Shown: positions 9,601 through 19,173 of the stretch, piece by piece
How the letters are laid out: every line of letters begins with the position of its first letter
Position numbering within the stretch: the stretch's first letter is position 1
Virus record (IMG/VR): IMGVR_UViG_3300005527_000042
Coordinates: 1-64,000 of that record
DNA from: a virus
DNA length: 64,000 bases
Direction: 5' to 3' (one strand)
Position numbers and translations under genes: made by a program
The notes under the pieces: model-generated
The model's database searches: none
Seen by the model: the letters and a program-made list of their open reading frames with translations, nothing else
Told to the model about the DNA's origin: nothing

Positions 9601-11487
9601 AAAGATTTCGTTAGAGTACCAAAATTAAAACAATACTCACCAATTGCGTTCTATTGTAGACAAACTGCAATGTCTTTAAAGTACAATAATAAATCAGAGA
9701 AGAAACAACCCGAAACACCCGCACCACAACCACCCATAACAAAAATTGAGGAAAATGGACAAGTTGTTGTAAATCCACCAACAAGGAAACCGGCAATTGA
9801 CCCATTAAAAAGAATCATTGCAAAAACACTATCTGAATGTTTTTACTTTAAAAAATTAGAAGATAGTGACCCTGTTGTTTTTTCATCACTTAAAGAAAAA
9901 TTAAAATATTTTCATCCCGCGTTTCACTCAACAACACCTGAAGGTTTAAATGCGAGACTTACATTTTTACAACAATGTATAAGACCGGGTGATACCATAC
10001 CAATTAAAGGTATATCAGAAGATTCGGATGTTAGAGCAAGAAATACCTCTTTTGGTCCACCACCTGTTTGTGTATTAAGAATCGGTGATTTTTACCATTC
10101 AAAAATAGTCATTAGAGATGTGAACATATCTTTTGATGACGGAGGTCAAATATTGTGGGATTTAAACCCTGAAGGTATTGGTGTACAACCAATGATTGCT
10201 TCGGTCACACTATCGATAAACTTTATTGGTGGTCAAGGTCTTTCAAAACCTGTTGAACGACTTCAAAACGCTCTATCATCTAATTTTTATGCCAACACCG
10301 AAATGTACGATGAAAGGTCAATTGCAACAAATGAAACAATCGGTGGTAAGAAGGCCGAAGAATTTACTCGTGAATTTTTAGAAGATTTGAACAAAACTTA
10401 TGGTAATGCCATTAACAAAACCAATCAATCTCAAAATACTAAAAATGTAAAAGGTGGAAATTATATGGGAGCCCTTGATGGTAACAGTATAAAATATACG
10501 GACATAATTAAATCCGTCTTCGCCTCAACAGAAAGTTATTTTGATAAGTACCAAGACACGTATAACAAAGTTTATACAAAATACGGTAAAGATATTACCG
10601 CTCTTTTATTTAAGGGTGAATATAGACCAATAAATCAATACGACATTTACACCTCAACATCACCAACACCGGGTAAAACATTATCATTACTTGGTTTATA
10701 TAAAAAGACACAAGAATTAACAGTTTACACAACTGGATTAAAAACAGGATTAGCTAATTTTCTTAACAATTCATCATCAACTTATTTAGTTGATATGGTT
10801 GGTTTTAATAAAGAAATGACCGGCTCAATACTTACAGATACGAATGTTAAATTAAAAGATTTTATAACTAAAGAGATAATTGAAAATAAAATAAATGAAC
10901 TTACCGTTTCCACTCAAATATTAGATGAACTTGAAAAATCAAGAAACCAACTAATATCTGATTTAGATAGAGTTAATTTCGTTATTAAAAATGGTAAGGA
11001 TTCAACAGTACAAGACAGTGTTGTTAAATCTGTGGCAATTAGTGGATTTACTTCTGATTTATTATATAATGAATATAGTACCTGTATTGATTATATTGAG
11101 ACAAATGCACCGAAATTAGTTGATGGTCTATCTACCAATATTACATTTTTAAATCCAACAATACAATCGGCGGATTTTGAATTTATGATGAAACAATTGT
11201 TATACGATAAAGTAGATGCATTTATATCAGAGCTAAAAGACCCTTCGTTATATAAAGACCCTCTAAAAAATCAATTGAAAAAGAGATTAAATAAATTTGT
11301 TGAAAAACCAGAAGAAAAGAAATTTAAATTAACCAAATTCAAAAAAAGGAAAAGTGATAAAGAAATTAAGTTTGGAATTTCATCCACAACAGATGAAACA
11401 AACCAAACAATAATAGATGAAGCGAACCAAATCTTTTCAACATCAAACGAAGTAAAAGATAAATTAAATTATTATAGACCACAATAA
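6652..11487 (+). CDS. Large baseplate / tail-tube-initiation protein
   Basis: This 1611-residue protein lies directly after the tape measure and before the gp53-like gene, so it belongs to the central baseplate. About residues 610-670 contain a RPEPIYTYQDTSRSGQLSFK segment, and about residues 1125-1210 contain RIGDFYHSKIVI and WDLNPEGIGVQPMIA followed by a FIGG turn. These paired beta segments resemble tube-like domains of tail-tube initiator or cap proteins (T4 gp48/gp54, CIS tube proteins), which is an inference. A Pro/Thr-rich linker lies near residues 1010-1045 and the last ~80 residues are Lys-rich. It is several times larger than any T4 protein in this role, suggesting domain fusion. 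Its stop codon overlaps the next start (TAATG), implying translational coupling. Confidence 0.65.
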   Translation: MPTYLDFNNTKTFRDFLISKTLNRPNGPQTFTDANYSVQNLNNFANVDPGDVKTNWAVYFGQNFINLYVPPNNTIEEYTDTSLPSLALLLGGINPAGYVNSFEPQTTNLISIMAGQNFDSDSRLMKFATQNIRENKQGPVFARLQQNLESATLGRVRALDALGGNTATAINIVTGREPLVEKNYKITVAKSLLGKGVDFLQTVAGIEFPFSEIPGDYLTNPRNPIENRPTPKTEAGAILQDVTGVLGSLVGIQRRPKLGRKPSDLMIEYMGEGQKQILFDQLTYSTYAPNYTTTARSQQSSKIFNFANSFAQGVKTVLGLEAPKGVAYIGDDRSEDVKYTMSDFNDNMVKSSYFLSLMFDPVQAALFERQRNISQGGPISGKLTWISKNSQNKIGLWNEEFQSRESDTYNNSISTKYGFREDSILGKTQEILDSMPKDGQATRTHVGNVIDQTSRIFKEGDSMLSRGSAIKFVDKYKQETGAEYCRVWTKDRSYMNYSDTMKRTANIRKFDDSVMGGESRPWNINIAPMSSGNYDAKNSFKNSFGAKNSTNIFESPTGDGFYAKKYMFSIENLAWRTSNTPGFTYNDLPFCERGNNGGRVMWFPPYDLKVSENNQARWQDNTFLGRPEPIYTYQDTSRSGQLSFKVVVDHPSILNLLVREYFKGMSDEESENYINAFFAGCEELDFYALIRRFAQLDTNDIKLIQSFLNQGQDPETIKQYKVTTEYPTETTPTNTTTQGNEADSKAVDEVIIKLKYENDIPGPRDKVDTTQNYTQLYKAYKDQKQAYINELGAALNTLTGLSQTDTQVKTEKSFIFGDANHVITQSDIDAQKTKIGDYFDEADVSFNKYESSLNSLISDISGKTAETIRFQILSSCSSVATNDYNERLSLRRSHSVIQDIFDRLSAVGGKKEWQIKWPTNLNLVNKNNSDNDKEIIQKGEPIVIVKEYSTKDFGFEHDTKIIVESVNYGETLTGTQPDKDCVNKDFVRVPKLKQYSPIAFYCRQTAMSLKYNNKSEKKQPETPAPQPPITKIEENGQVVVNPPTRKPAIDPLKRIIAKTLSECFYFKKLEDSDPVVFSSLKEKLKYFHPAFHSTTPEGLNARLTFLQQCIRPGDTIPIKGISEDSDVRARNTSFGPPPVCVLRIGDFYHSKIVIRDVNISFDDGGQILWDLNPEGIGVQPMIASVTLSINFIGGQGLSKPVERLQNALSSNFYANTEMYDERSIATNETIGGKKAEEFTREFLEDLNKTYGNAINKTNQSQNTKNVKGGNYMGALDGNSIKYTDIIKSVFASTESYFDKYQDTYNKVYTKYGKDITALLFKGEYRPINQYDIYTSTSPTPGKTLSLLGLYKKTQELTVYTTGLKTGLANFLNNSSSTYLVDMVGFNKEMTGSILTDTNVKLKDFITKEIIENKINELTVSTQILDELEKSRNQLISDLDRVNFVIKNGKDSTVQDSVVKSVAISGFTSDLLYNEYSTCIDYIETNAPKLVDGLSTNITFLNPTIQSADFEFMMKQLLYDKVDAFISELKDPSLYKDPLKNQLKKRLNKFVEKPEEKKFKLTKFKKRKSDKEIKFGISSTTDETNQTIIDEANQIFSTSNEVKDKLNYYRPQ

Positions 11488-11813
11488 TGAGTAGACAGTA
11501 TTTTGATAGATATCAGTTTTTTGTTGAAGATGGTAAATTTAGGATTGTACCAGGTATTGAAATCCCAATAAAACCTTCTGACAGATATATGTTTTATAAA
11601 AAAGGTAGAGATAGATTCGATAAGATATCTCAAGATTATTATGGTTCACCAGTATTTGGTTGGTTAATATTACAAGCAAATCCAACCGCTGGTAGTGTTG
11701 AATTTCAGATACCTGATAATTTTGTTATTAGAATACCTTTTCCTCTCACAACGTCTTTACAAGATTATAAAAGAAGTGTAGAATTGTATAACCTATATTA
11801 TGGCGAGCAATAA
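11487..11813 (+). CDS. 53: Baseplate wedge protein, gp53-like
   Basis: The 108-residue protein has the gp53/LysM-like core: RDRFDKISQDYYGSPVFGWL, then ILQAN and IPFPL. T4 gp53 (196 aa) joins wedges into the baseplate around the hub; this version keeps mainly the N-terminal recognisable domain. The start overlaps the preceding stop by one base, and the downstream hub-like gene begins inside its last codons (14-bp overlap), so the three are almost certainly one translation unit. Confidence 0.7.
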   Translation: MSRQYFDRYQFFVEDGKFRIVPGIEIPIKPSDRYMFYKKGRDRFDKISQDYYGSPVFGWLILQANPTAGSVEFQIPDNFVIRIPFPLTTSLQDYKRSVELYNLYYGEQ

Positions 11814-14800
11814 TGATTACCCAAATAATGAAAACATACTTGTAAAAGTTGACCAAAACAATCTTATTTATGTTGACCCAAATAGTGTTGTTGATGCAAA
11901 CGGAGAAGTTCAACCAAGAGGACATAAACAAGAAAACTTAGTCATGTATGTGAACTTGGAAGCTGATTTGATTCCAAGAACGACTCTTATTGCTGACGAT
12001 AACGTAGGAAATACACTAACTCAAGTTGCAAAAGGTAATCTCAATTTTTTAAGAAACGCAAGTGGTGATGGGAACTTTGATGCCACATGGACTGACGCTT
12101 TTGTTCCCAAACCAATTCAGGGTCAAGAATCTACATATAAAGATGGATATGACGTAACATTCGGTGAGGACCAATTCAAAGACCCAACAGGACAATCTTT
12201 TGGTATTGATTCAATTAATATTGACGTAAAAGGTGCCAACTTTGTTCCACAAATCACTATAAACTTTGTTGACGTAAGAGGTAAAACTCTTTTCGAATCT
12301 TCTGAAAACTCACCTTATCGAGCTTTCTTCCATTTACCGTGGCCAATTTTTTATTTAACAGTTAAAGGTTACTACGGTAAAGCCATTCGTTATAGATTAC
12401 ATATGACCGATTTTAAATCGAGATTTAATGAATCTAATGGTAATTTTGAAATAACAACAAAGTTTGTTGGTTCAACTTTTGCATGGTTAAACGATATCCC
12501 ATTGTCTGCAATTATCAACTGCCCTTATATGTTTTTGGTCGAAGAAAAAGACAATACAAAATTTAATGAAAGTACAGGATTATATGAAAAAAGAGTAAAA
12601 CAATCATCAAGAGGTTATACGATATTAAAATCGGTGTATAGACAATACGAACAAAAAGGTTTAATCCCAAAAGGTTTTCCTGTTCGTACCCTAAAAGAAA
12701 TTGGTTACATCGCTGAAACTCTTGATAAAATACTTGAACAACAAATTTTTAGTAAAGTCAGTATGGATGTCTTTTCTGGTATAAAAGAAATGGACACCCT
12801 TCTCAATGATTTTGAAAATTCAATTAAGGCTTGGGGTAAACAATATCTATCACAAGAATATACATCATTTACTAAAACTGCAACCAATAATGAAACAATT
12901 AGTGATTTATGGTTTTATTTGAACGCGAAAGATAAGACAGAGACAAAACATATATTAGGTAACGGAGCGGGTGCTCTTGAACTCCTTTTATCTAGTTTCA
13001 ATGCCGCTATGGGTAAAACCAAACTTTTAACTCAAGAACTATTAAATCAAACAAGTGGAGACTTCAAAAGGATTTCAATTAGGAATGTTAAAAACGTAAG
13101 TTCATATTATAAAGTTCTTAATGATAAAAAAGTAGTTGTACATATTGATGGAATTTTTGAAGACATTTTTCAAATAAGAAAATCATTTGAGGAACAAAGA
13201 AAAAAAGTCGAAGATGATGTTGAATCAGAAATGAATAAGGTCATCAAAAGTAAAGAATATGGATTTGGATTCGAACCAACCGTAAGAAATATGTTTGCGG
13301 TTTTATTAGCTAATGCTGAGGTTTTTATTAGGTTAATGAAAGATGTTCATAACAAGGCTTTTGATGCTGCTAATAATAGAAAAAAGACTTTAACAAATTT
13401 ATCAAAAGAATCAAAAGGTGAAAACATATATCCATGGCCTGAAGTAAAAAAACCCCAAGGTGGTGGTAAACAAAATGTAATTGCGTATCCCGGTGATGAA
13501 GAATTAGTTCACAAATTAAAATCTTATGACAAAACCCTTTGGCCTGAAATTGACTTTATTGAAGAGTATATTAAAATTGTAACCAATAGGGTAGAAACAA
13601 ACGTAAATGGGGAACCCACAAGAAATGATGTAAATTATGTTTTTGATTCAAATACTGAAAATCAAAAAATTGAAGACTTATCAGGTATTGACGTTATAAA
13701 TGAATCTATACCATTTATTGATAAAAGTTACGCGGGATTTGTTTACGAATTGTACGAAAGAGCACTGTATTCAACATTGTTTGATTCTTTTAATGACCAA
13801 ATGATTAGACAGTTGGCCAATGAAGAATTTAAAAATATTCAAGAATTAATAAAAGACGATAACGATATTATTGAGTTAGCAAAAAAAATAACCAATAAAG
13901 ACCAATTAATTGCTCCTGTTACAAAAACAGAATTAAGAGAAAACGGTGTTATTCAAAAAAATGAAGATGGGACACCTAAGACCACTACGGTTTATGATGG
14001 ATATCTACCTGGATTATCACCATATGAAAGATTCAATTATTTTAAAGACCATCTACCAACAACCAATTATATATCTTCAGTCATTGACGAACCATTTAAA
14101 TTTGAAAAATATGACGAGACAGCAACTAACCCTACGGGTGATTTAAAAGAAGATGATTTAAATAAAATTTTAATTGATTACGAACCTGAAACATACAGGA
14201 CAGACATATACCCCTTCAATTCAACAACATATTTGAATTATTTAGGTAAAACAAATTTCACAAGAGATAATTTTAAATTTAATGGCATTTTAAAAGTTAA
14301 CAGTTCTCAAGGTTTTATATGTTCACCAATAGAATCTAAATCATGGGTTAAACCATCAGCAGACAGCACTGACTTTTTTAAAAATACGATTAATGTTACA
14401 GGAAACACAACCTCAATATTAAACACACCATATTTTCATAATCAATTATTTAATGATTTTAATAAATCAACTTTACGAGGTAAGTACGCTGGTTCATCGT
14501 ATTTGTTATTAAACTCATTACCTTTCATTGATTTAGATGAACAAATAACATTTGGAGGTCAGTCAATATTAACATCTTCTTTATTTAGAGAAGTATCGTC
14601 TACACATTTTATACCATATCATTTAATGTTAAAATGGGGTTCAATTTATCATAGATATAAAACACACTTAATAGATGGTTACGATATTTTGAATGGATGT
14701 GTAAATTCAAGCTATGTTACAAAACCATTAACAGGTAAAACCCTATTTGATAATAATGGTGCACTAATAACATACACATCAACAAACGCAAGTAGTAGTG

Positions 14801-17800
14801 GTACTACGATTAATGTACCAAGTACAATAGGACTACAAACAGGAATGACCGTTACGGTTATTGCTGGTACAGGACAAACAGCGCCGAATACGTACATTAC
14901 AAATATTACAAGTACTACAGGATTTACAATTTCACAAACTCCACTTACAGGACTAACAGGTGCCACAGTATTTGCTGTTTATGATGAATATGTGACCTTT
15001 GATATAGTACCAAAAATTTCCACATCATCAGGTTCAACTTCAGGTGTTACATATACTGGTTACACTAATGCAGGTATTAGACCGTTCTATCAAACTGTGT
15101 ACAGTCAAATAGTAAATGACTATGCAACTTATGATATAACTTTAGGTAATGTTTCATATTCTTCCACAAGTACATCGGGTAAATTATTACATAGGGTTAC
15201 ACAAAAAAGCGGTATGAATTATTGGGACGTGGTTATGGATAATTCCAAATACATAACCTCAGACAAAAACTACACTTTATTACCATCTCTTGGGGGACAT
15301 AAAAATAGTGACATATCCAATAGTAACACATTCACAGTAGCTGAGGAGTTGACATTTAAAACACTTTGGTACCTAAACGACACTCTTTCAACTAGTTTTA
15401 GTGGACAAACGTTCCCAAGTCCGTACGATTATTTTAGGACAACAGGTAACACATATTCAATATCAACTAATTACAAAAAGGCGTTAGATTTAATCGGTAC
15501 ATTTAGCCCTCAAATACTTGAGTATTTTGAAAGTTTCTTTCTTGATTTTGCTAGTGAAAAAATAAATGAAGAAATACCGTATAACATTTTTAGGAATATT
15601 AGTTATCCTAAATTCCAAGATATGTTAAAGAAATTATCCGTTGTTGAAAAGAAAGACGATGATAGTAATGATATTGATTTATTAATTGGTAACACATTAA
15701 AAGAAAGACAAAAAAGAAACGCTGAATCTATCACTACAGATATATTAAGTGCTAACAACTTAATAAAATTTACGTTAGCAAACCCAAAAGAAATTGATGC
15801 CAATTCTTTATATGGTTTGACAGCGGTTCAACCTTATAAGTCTTTGACAACTTATAAACCACAACCTTTCAGTGCTTCAGATTTAACAACCCCAAATCTT
15901 AATTTTATTAAATTATATATTGGTGAAGATATTGATAGTTACTATGTTAATTTCTTTAGTTTATTGGACGTTAAATTAACTGAAGATAACATAAAAAAAC
16001 ATAGGCCGTTGGCTCAAATATATGGTGGATATCGAAAAGCGGGAGGAACCAACACCAAAGCCGCGTTTTTAACTTATTTACAAGATTCAATAATACTTAA
16101 AAATACAGGTGGAACAAATGTTCCAAAAGGGGCTGAAGCTAGACTTGCTTTGTATTTGAATACACTTTTACCATTATTAGGTAATTTAACGAGTAACGCC
16201 ACGGGTAATCCTGCTGCTAGTATTGATATGTTTAGAGGTTACAATTCAACTCAAACAAAGTTAGAATTGTATAACACTTTCAAATCATTTAACGATAAAT
16301 GGACCGCCGGTAATTCAATTGGTCAACGTTTGTTACTTGAGGAATTTTTATTCTTAGACAAAGCCAATAGAGACATTGGTGATAAATTTTATTTAAACAT
16401 AGATAAGTTTACACCTTTATTGGACCCAAACAACTCTAAACTTCCTTTGTACAACGCCATTTCTATGATAATACAAGGTACTGGATTAGATATGAGAGCG
16501 TTACCTGCCTATATAAATTTTTATGGTAATAACTTGACAAATAAGAATAAAATAACACCATCAAAAAAAGTGGCATCAACTTTATTTGGTACATTCTTAG
16601 AGGTTGATTATCAAGAGGCGACACCAAAAGTTATCATACAATTAGTTGGACAAACATCGAAAAGAATTGATATGTCCAATAGTAAGGCGTATAAGTTTGT
16701 TGACGATAGTTTTTATATTGGTGGACAAACTCCAAACCCATTATTAATAACATCATTAGAAGGTTTCTCACAAAACGATTTATCAAAATCTAATAGGGTA
16801 GTTGCGTTTGAGGTGAGTTTTGGTGACCAAAATCAAGGTATATTCAAAGGAGTTACATTAGACCAAAGTACACTAAAAAATACATCAGAGTCTTTTCAAG
16901 TTTTAGAAAATCTATCAAGGTCGGCTTCAGGTGCTGGTGTTCATAATGTAGACACAAGTTTATTCGATTATTATAAACAAGCATCATATAAATGTGGTGT
17001 AACTGCCATGGGTAACGTTATGATTCAACCAACAATGTTCTTTTACTTAAAAAACATACCTATGTTTAGGGGTTCATATTGGATTACTGAGGTTTCTCAT
17101 CAAATCAAGGGTAATAACATCTCAACAAGTTTTTCAGGAACACGAATACCATATACTTCATTACCTGACCCTAAAGACTCATTTGTTGCAAGTTATCGAA
17201 TTCTATTTGATAAAATTCAAGCAAAAGCTATTGCTAAAATCAAACAGAGAGCCGCTAACGATACCGACACCGACCAAGAAGTTATATACCAAGGAATACC
17301 ATATGTTACGGACAGACAAGGTAAAAATATACAGGGTGAAACGGTTATTCAAGAAGTTGGTATTAACAGATTTGGTGTACCATATAATGGATATAATGAA
17401 ACTCGTCTAATACAAAAAGTTAGAAACGGTAATGAGGAATGGTTTAGAACTATTGTATATAAAATGGGTGGAGAAAAATACCCAATAGATGACGCACAAG
17501 GATTTAATCTCACAAACGGAATTACATGGTCTGACGTTAAGGATTCAAGTTATAAATTCTATAATGTGGATTTTCAATTGTCAAGAACCATTACTAATGA
17601 TGTTATAAAAACTGCTAAAACAACATTTAAGAACCCTAAAAACAATACTCAATTAACAGTAAATCCTAATTACCAATTAGACAAAACTGTTGGTTCAATA
17701 GTGGTTGAAGGTCCAATTAGTAGAGGACCGAAGTCTACCGAGATTGGTATGGGTATGTCACCGAAACTTATGTCCGAATTAGGACTATACGATGGAGACG

Positions 17801-17823
17801 TTGTATACTTTAAAATGGATTAA
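11800..17823 (+). CDS. Giant baseplate hub-like protein
   Basis: The product is 2007 residues. The N-terminal ~250 residues carry INIDVKGANFVPQITINFVD, WPIFYLTVKGYYGKAIRY and a TKFVGSTFAWLNDIP segment, a beta-barrel-like start. The C-terminal part (about residues 1640-1790) carries VAFEVSFGDQNQGIFKGV, GNVMIQPTMFFYLKN and SYWITEVSHQIKGN; this resembles the last domain of hub proteins of the gp27 / P2 gpD / VgrG type. A short Thr/Ser/Gly beta insertion (about 980-1080) looks like a surface decoration. The protein ends in GMGMSPKLMSELGLYDGDVV. I infer a trimeric hub under the tube with large extra domains; no lysozyme domain is recognisable. It starts inside the gp53-like gene. Confidence 0.6.
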   Translation: MASNNDYPNNENILVKVDQNNLIYVDPNSVVDANGEVQPRGHKQENLVMYVNLEADLIPRTTLIADDNVGNTLTQVAKGNLNFLRNASGDGNFDATWTDAFVPKPIQGQESTYKDGYDVTFGEDQFKDPTGQSFGIDSINIDVKGANFVPQITINFVDVRGKTLFESSENSPYRAFFHLPWPIFYLTVKGYYGKAIRYRLHMTDFKSRFNESNGNFEITTKFVGSTFAWLNDIPLSAIINCPYMFLVEEKDNTKFNESTGLYEKRVKQSSRGYTILKSVYRQYEQKGLIPKGFPVRTLKEIGYIAETLDKILEQQIFSKVSMDVFSGIKEMDTLLNDFENSIKAWGKQYLSQEYTSFTKTATNNETISDLWFYLNAKDKTETKHILGNGAGALELLLSSFNAAMGKTKLLTQELLNQTSGDFKRISIRNVKNVSSYYKVLNDKKVVVHIDGIFEDIFQIRKSFEEQRKKVEDDVESEMNKVIKSKEYGFGFEPTVRNMFAVLLANAEVFIRLMKDVHNKAFDAANNRKKTLTNLSKESKGENIYPWPEVKKPQGGGKQNVIAYPGDEELVHKLKSYDKTLWPEIDFIEEYIKIVTNRVETNVNGEPTRNDVNYVFDSNTENQKIEDLSGIDVINESIPFIDKSYAGFVYELYERALYSTLFDSFNDQMIRQLANEEFKNIQELIKDDNDIIELAKKITNKDQLIAPVTKTELRENGVIQKNEDGTPKTTTVYDGYLPGLSPYERFNYFKDHLPTTNYISSVIDEPFKFEKYDETATNPTGDLKEDDLNKILIDYEPETYRTDIYPFNSTTYLNYLGKTNFTRDNFKFNGILKVNSSQGFICSPIESKSWVKPSADSTDFFKNTINVTGNTTSILNTPYFHNQLFNDFNKSTLRGKYAGSSYLLLNSLPFIDLDEQITFGGQSILTSSLFREVSSTHFIPYHLMLKWGSIYHRYKTHLIDGYDILNGCVNSSYVTKPLTGKTLFDNNGALITYTSTNASSSGTTINVPSTIGLQTGMTVTVIAGTGQTAPNTYITNITSTTGFTISQTPLTGLTGATVFAVYDEYVTFDIVPKISTSSGSTSGVTYTGYTNAGIRPFYQTVYSQIVNDYATYDITLGNVSYSSTSTSGKLLHRVTQKSGMNYWDVVMDNSKYITSDKNYTLLPSLGGHKNSDISNSNTFTVAEELTFKTLWYLNDTLSTSFSGQTFPSPYDYFRTTGNTYSISTNYKKALDLIGTFSPQILEYFESFFLDFASEKINEEIPYNIFRNISYPKFQDMLKKLSVVEKKDDDSNDIDLLIGNTLKERQKRNAESITTDILSANNLIKFTLANPKEIDANSLYGLTAVQPYKSLTTYKPQPFSASDLTTPNLNFIKLYIGEDIDSYYVNFFSLLDVKLTEDNIKKHRPLAQIYGGYRKAGGTNTKAAFLTYLQDSIILKNTGGTNVPKGAEARLALYLNTLLPLLGNLTSNATGNPAASIDMFRGYNSTQTKLELYNTFKSFNDKWTAGNSIGQRLLLEEFLFLDKANRDIGDKFYLNIDKFTPLLDPNNSKLPLYNAISMIIQGTGLDMRALPAYINFYGNNLTNKNKITPSKKVASTLFGTFLEVDYQEATPKVIIQLVGQTSKRIDMSNSKAYKFVDDSFYIGGQTPNPLLITSLEGFSQNDLSKSNRVVAFEVSFGDQNQGIFKGVTLDQSTLKNTSESFQVLENLSRSASGAGVHNVDTSLFDYYKQASYKCGVTAMGNVMIQPTMFFYLKNIPMFRGSYWITEVSHQIKGNNISTSFSGTRIPYTSLPDPKDSFVASYRILFDKIQAKAIAKIKQRAANDTDTDQEVIYQGIPYVTDRQGKNIQGETVIQEVGINRFGVPYNGYNETRLIQKVRNGNEEWFRTIVYKMGGEKYPIDDAQGFNLTNGITWSDVKDSSYKFYNVDFQLSRTITNDVIKTAKTTFKNPKNNTQLTVNPNYQLDKTVGSIVVEGPISRGPKSTEIGMGMSPKLMSELGLYDGDVVYFKMD

Positions 17824-17848
17824 TTTTTAAGTTTTCCACTTTTTTAGA

Positions 17849-17856
17849 TATTTATT
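17849..17856 (+). promoter_or_regulatory. TATTTATT box upstream of small gene 17869
   Basis: TATTTATT ends 12 nt before the ATG, in the gap after the hub-like gene; member of the structural-gene box set. Confidence 0.35.
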
Positions 17857-17868
17857 AAAGAAAATACC

Positions 17869-18075
17869 ATGAACAACGAAAAATTGAATAATACTTTGGA
17901 TAACTACATGAAAAATCCAAAACAAGTAAAATCCGTTTCAAAAGACGGAATGGAAACAGAAGAATGCGACCTTCAAACCGGTGAATGTTATGTTATCAGG
18001 TCTAAGGATGGTATAGTAGAAAGAATAAACAAAAAATTTATAACCGAAGACGGTAGACAACTTTTACAAGACTAA
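17869..18075 (+). CDS. Small hypothetical protein
   Basis: A 68-residue polar, charged protein I do not recognise. It has a short beta-rich middle with two cysteines five residues apart (ECDLQTGEC) and an acidic C-terminus ending in GRQLLQD. It is preceded by a TATTTATT box, and only two bases separate it from the next gene, so it is the first gene of a three-gene unit (17869-19065). Confidence 0.65.
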   Translation: MNNEKLNNTLDNYMKNPKQVKSVSKDGMETEECDLQTGECYVIRSKDGIVERINKKFITEDGRQLLQD

Positions 18076-18077
18076 CT

Positions 18078-18707
18078 ATGAAAAAATTAGAAAAATCACT
18101 TATGGAAGAACTCGCGAGATACAACGCGATTAACAAATATGCAAAAACCTTAATGGAACAAGGTGAAGTACCACCTCCTGTTGGAGATGTACCACCCCCA
18201 CCACCTGGTGATGTACCACCTATGGACCCAGCAGCACCGATGCCCGCTGAAGTCCCACCAGCACCGGCAGCACCCGTGGAAGATACCGAAGAAATCGATA
18301 TCACAGATTTAGTTAATATGACTAAATCAATTAAAAAGGATTTGGATGATAGCAAATCTAATAACAATGATGTTGTTGGTAAAATGGAAACAGTATTTAC
18401 TAAACTGACAGATTTGGAACAAAAATTATCTCAGATGGATGCGGTAATGAACAAAATTGATGAATTAGGTAGCAAGGTTGAAACCATGAAAGAAAAATCA
18501 CCACAAGAAAAGTTGGAGTTACGTTCTTTGGATTCATACCCTTTCAATCTAAATCCCCAAGAGTTTTTTGCTCAAAAACAAGGTGAGATGCAACAAACAG
18601 GTAAAAACGAATACGTCCTCACCAAGCAAGATATTGAAGATTATTCAAACGACACAATAAAAGATAGTTTTAACGCAGAAACAGAGGAAGATGAATTTAA
18701 GTTCTAA
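18078..18707 (+). CDS. Proline-rich, coiled-coil phage protein of unknown function
   Basis: The 209-residue protein has three parts: a helical start (1-30), a proline-rich stretch (about 34-72, PPPVGDVPPPPPGDVPP and following), and a long heptad-like helix (about 75-140, including KLTDLEQKLSQMDAVMNKID). The C-terminal region has LRSLDSYPFNLNPQEFF and ends in acidic residues EEDEFKF. The layout suggests a virion or assembly protein that oligomerises through the coiled coil, but no specific function can be assigned. The 3' end overlaps the next gene by 17 bp. Confidence 0.65.
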   Translation: MKKLEKSLMEELARYNAINKYAKTLMEQGEVPPPVGDVPPPPPGDVPPMDPAAPMPAEVPPAPAAPVEDTEEIDITDLVNMTKSIKKDLDDSKSNNNDVVGKMETVFTKLTDLEQKLSQMDAVMNKIDELGSKVETMKEKSPQEKLELRSLDSYPFNLNPQEFFAQKQGEMQQTGKNEYVLTKQDIEDYSNDTIKDSFNAETEEDEFKF

Positions 18708-19065
18708 AGTAAACTTCTTATTAGGTTTACAATTACAAATGAAAATAAACCATTGGCAAACAAAAGGTATTGCCAGGCACGACGCTTTTGGTAAAACCTA
18801 TGATGGTTTATCAGACCTTATTGACGAATTTGTTGAGGTTGCCATGGGTAAATATGGTAGATTTACACTTGAAGAGGATACAAATACTATTCAGTTAGTA
18901 AACCTTTCAGAGGTCAATCCCGTTGACATGGTCAAAGTTTGTACTGAAGCTCTTGTTGAGTTCTCAGATGACTTAGATGATAGATTAGACACTGATTTGT
19001 TAAATTTAAGAGATGAGATGCTTGGTTTATTGAATAAATTACTGTATCTTTTAACTCTTGAGTAA
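18691..19065 (+). CDS. DUF5856-like small helical protein
   Basis: The 124-residue all-helical protein contains MKINHWQTKGIARHDAFGKT followed by DGLSDLIDEFVEVAMGKYGR. This H-W-Q-T-x...H...D-x-L-x-x-x-x-D-E-F pattern resembles the first helices of Dps/ferritin-like four-helix bundles and the phage family DUF5856. I see no full diiron ligand set, so metal binding is not claimed. It overlaps the upstream gene by 17 bp, and a terminator follows about 30 nt downstream, closing the first structural block. Confidence 0.65.
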   Translation: MNLSSKVNFLLGLQLQMKINHWQTKGIARHDAFGKTYDGLSDLIDEFVEVAMGKYGRFTLEEDTNTIQLVNLSEVNPVDMVKVCTEALVEFSDDLDDRLDTDLLNLRDEMLGLLNKLLYLLTLE

Positions 19066-19097
19066 CCCCTTCCCAAAACAATTTTAAAAAAAAAGAG

Positions 19098-19126
19098 AGT
19101 CAGATTTTGTAATCTGACTTTTTTTG
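19098..19126 (+). terminator. Intrinsic terminator separating tail and replication modules
   Basis: A 9-bp stem (AGTCAGATT at 19098-19106, AATCTGACT at 19111-19119) with a TTGT loop is followed by a run of T. An A tract precedes the stem, so it may act weakly on the other strand as well. Confidence 0.85.
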
Positions 19127-19173
19127 TCTATACTTTACATAGAAACATTTTCTAACTTTTAAAAAACAAACAT

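Noticed and set aside
19120-19173. Bacteroidota-type promoter (TTTG / TAnnTTTG) before the gp32-like gene
   Set aside because: TATACTTTAC resembles the -7 element, but the only TTTG upstream is about 3 nt away rather than near -33, so I do not call it.
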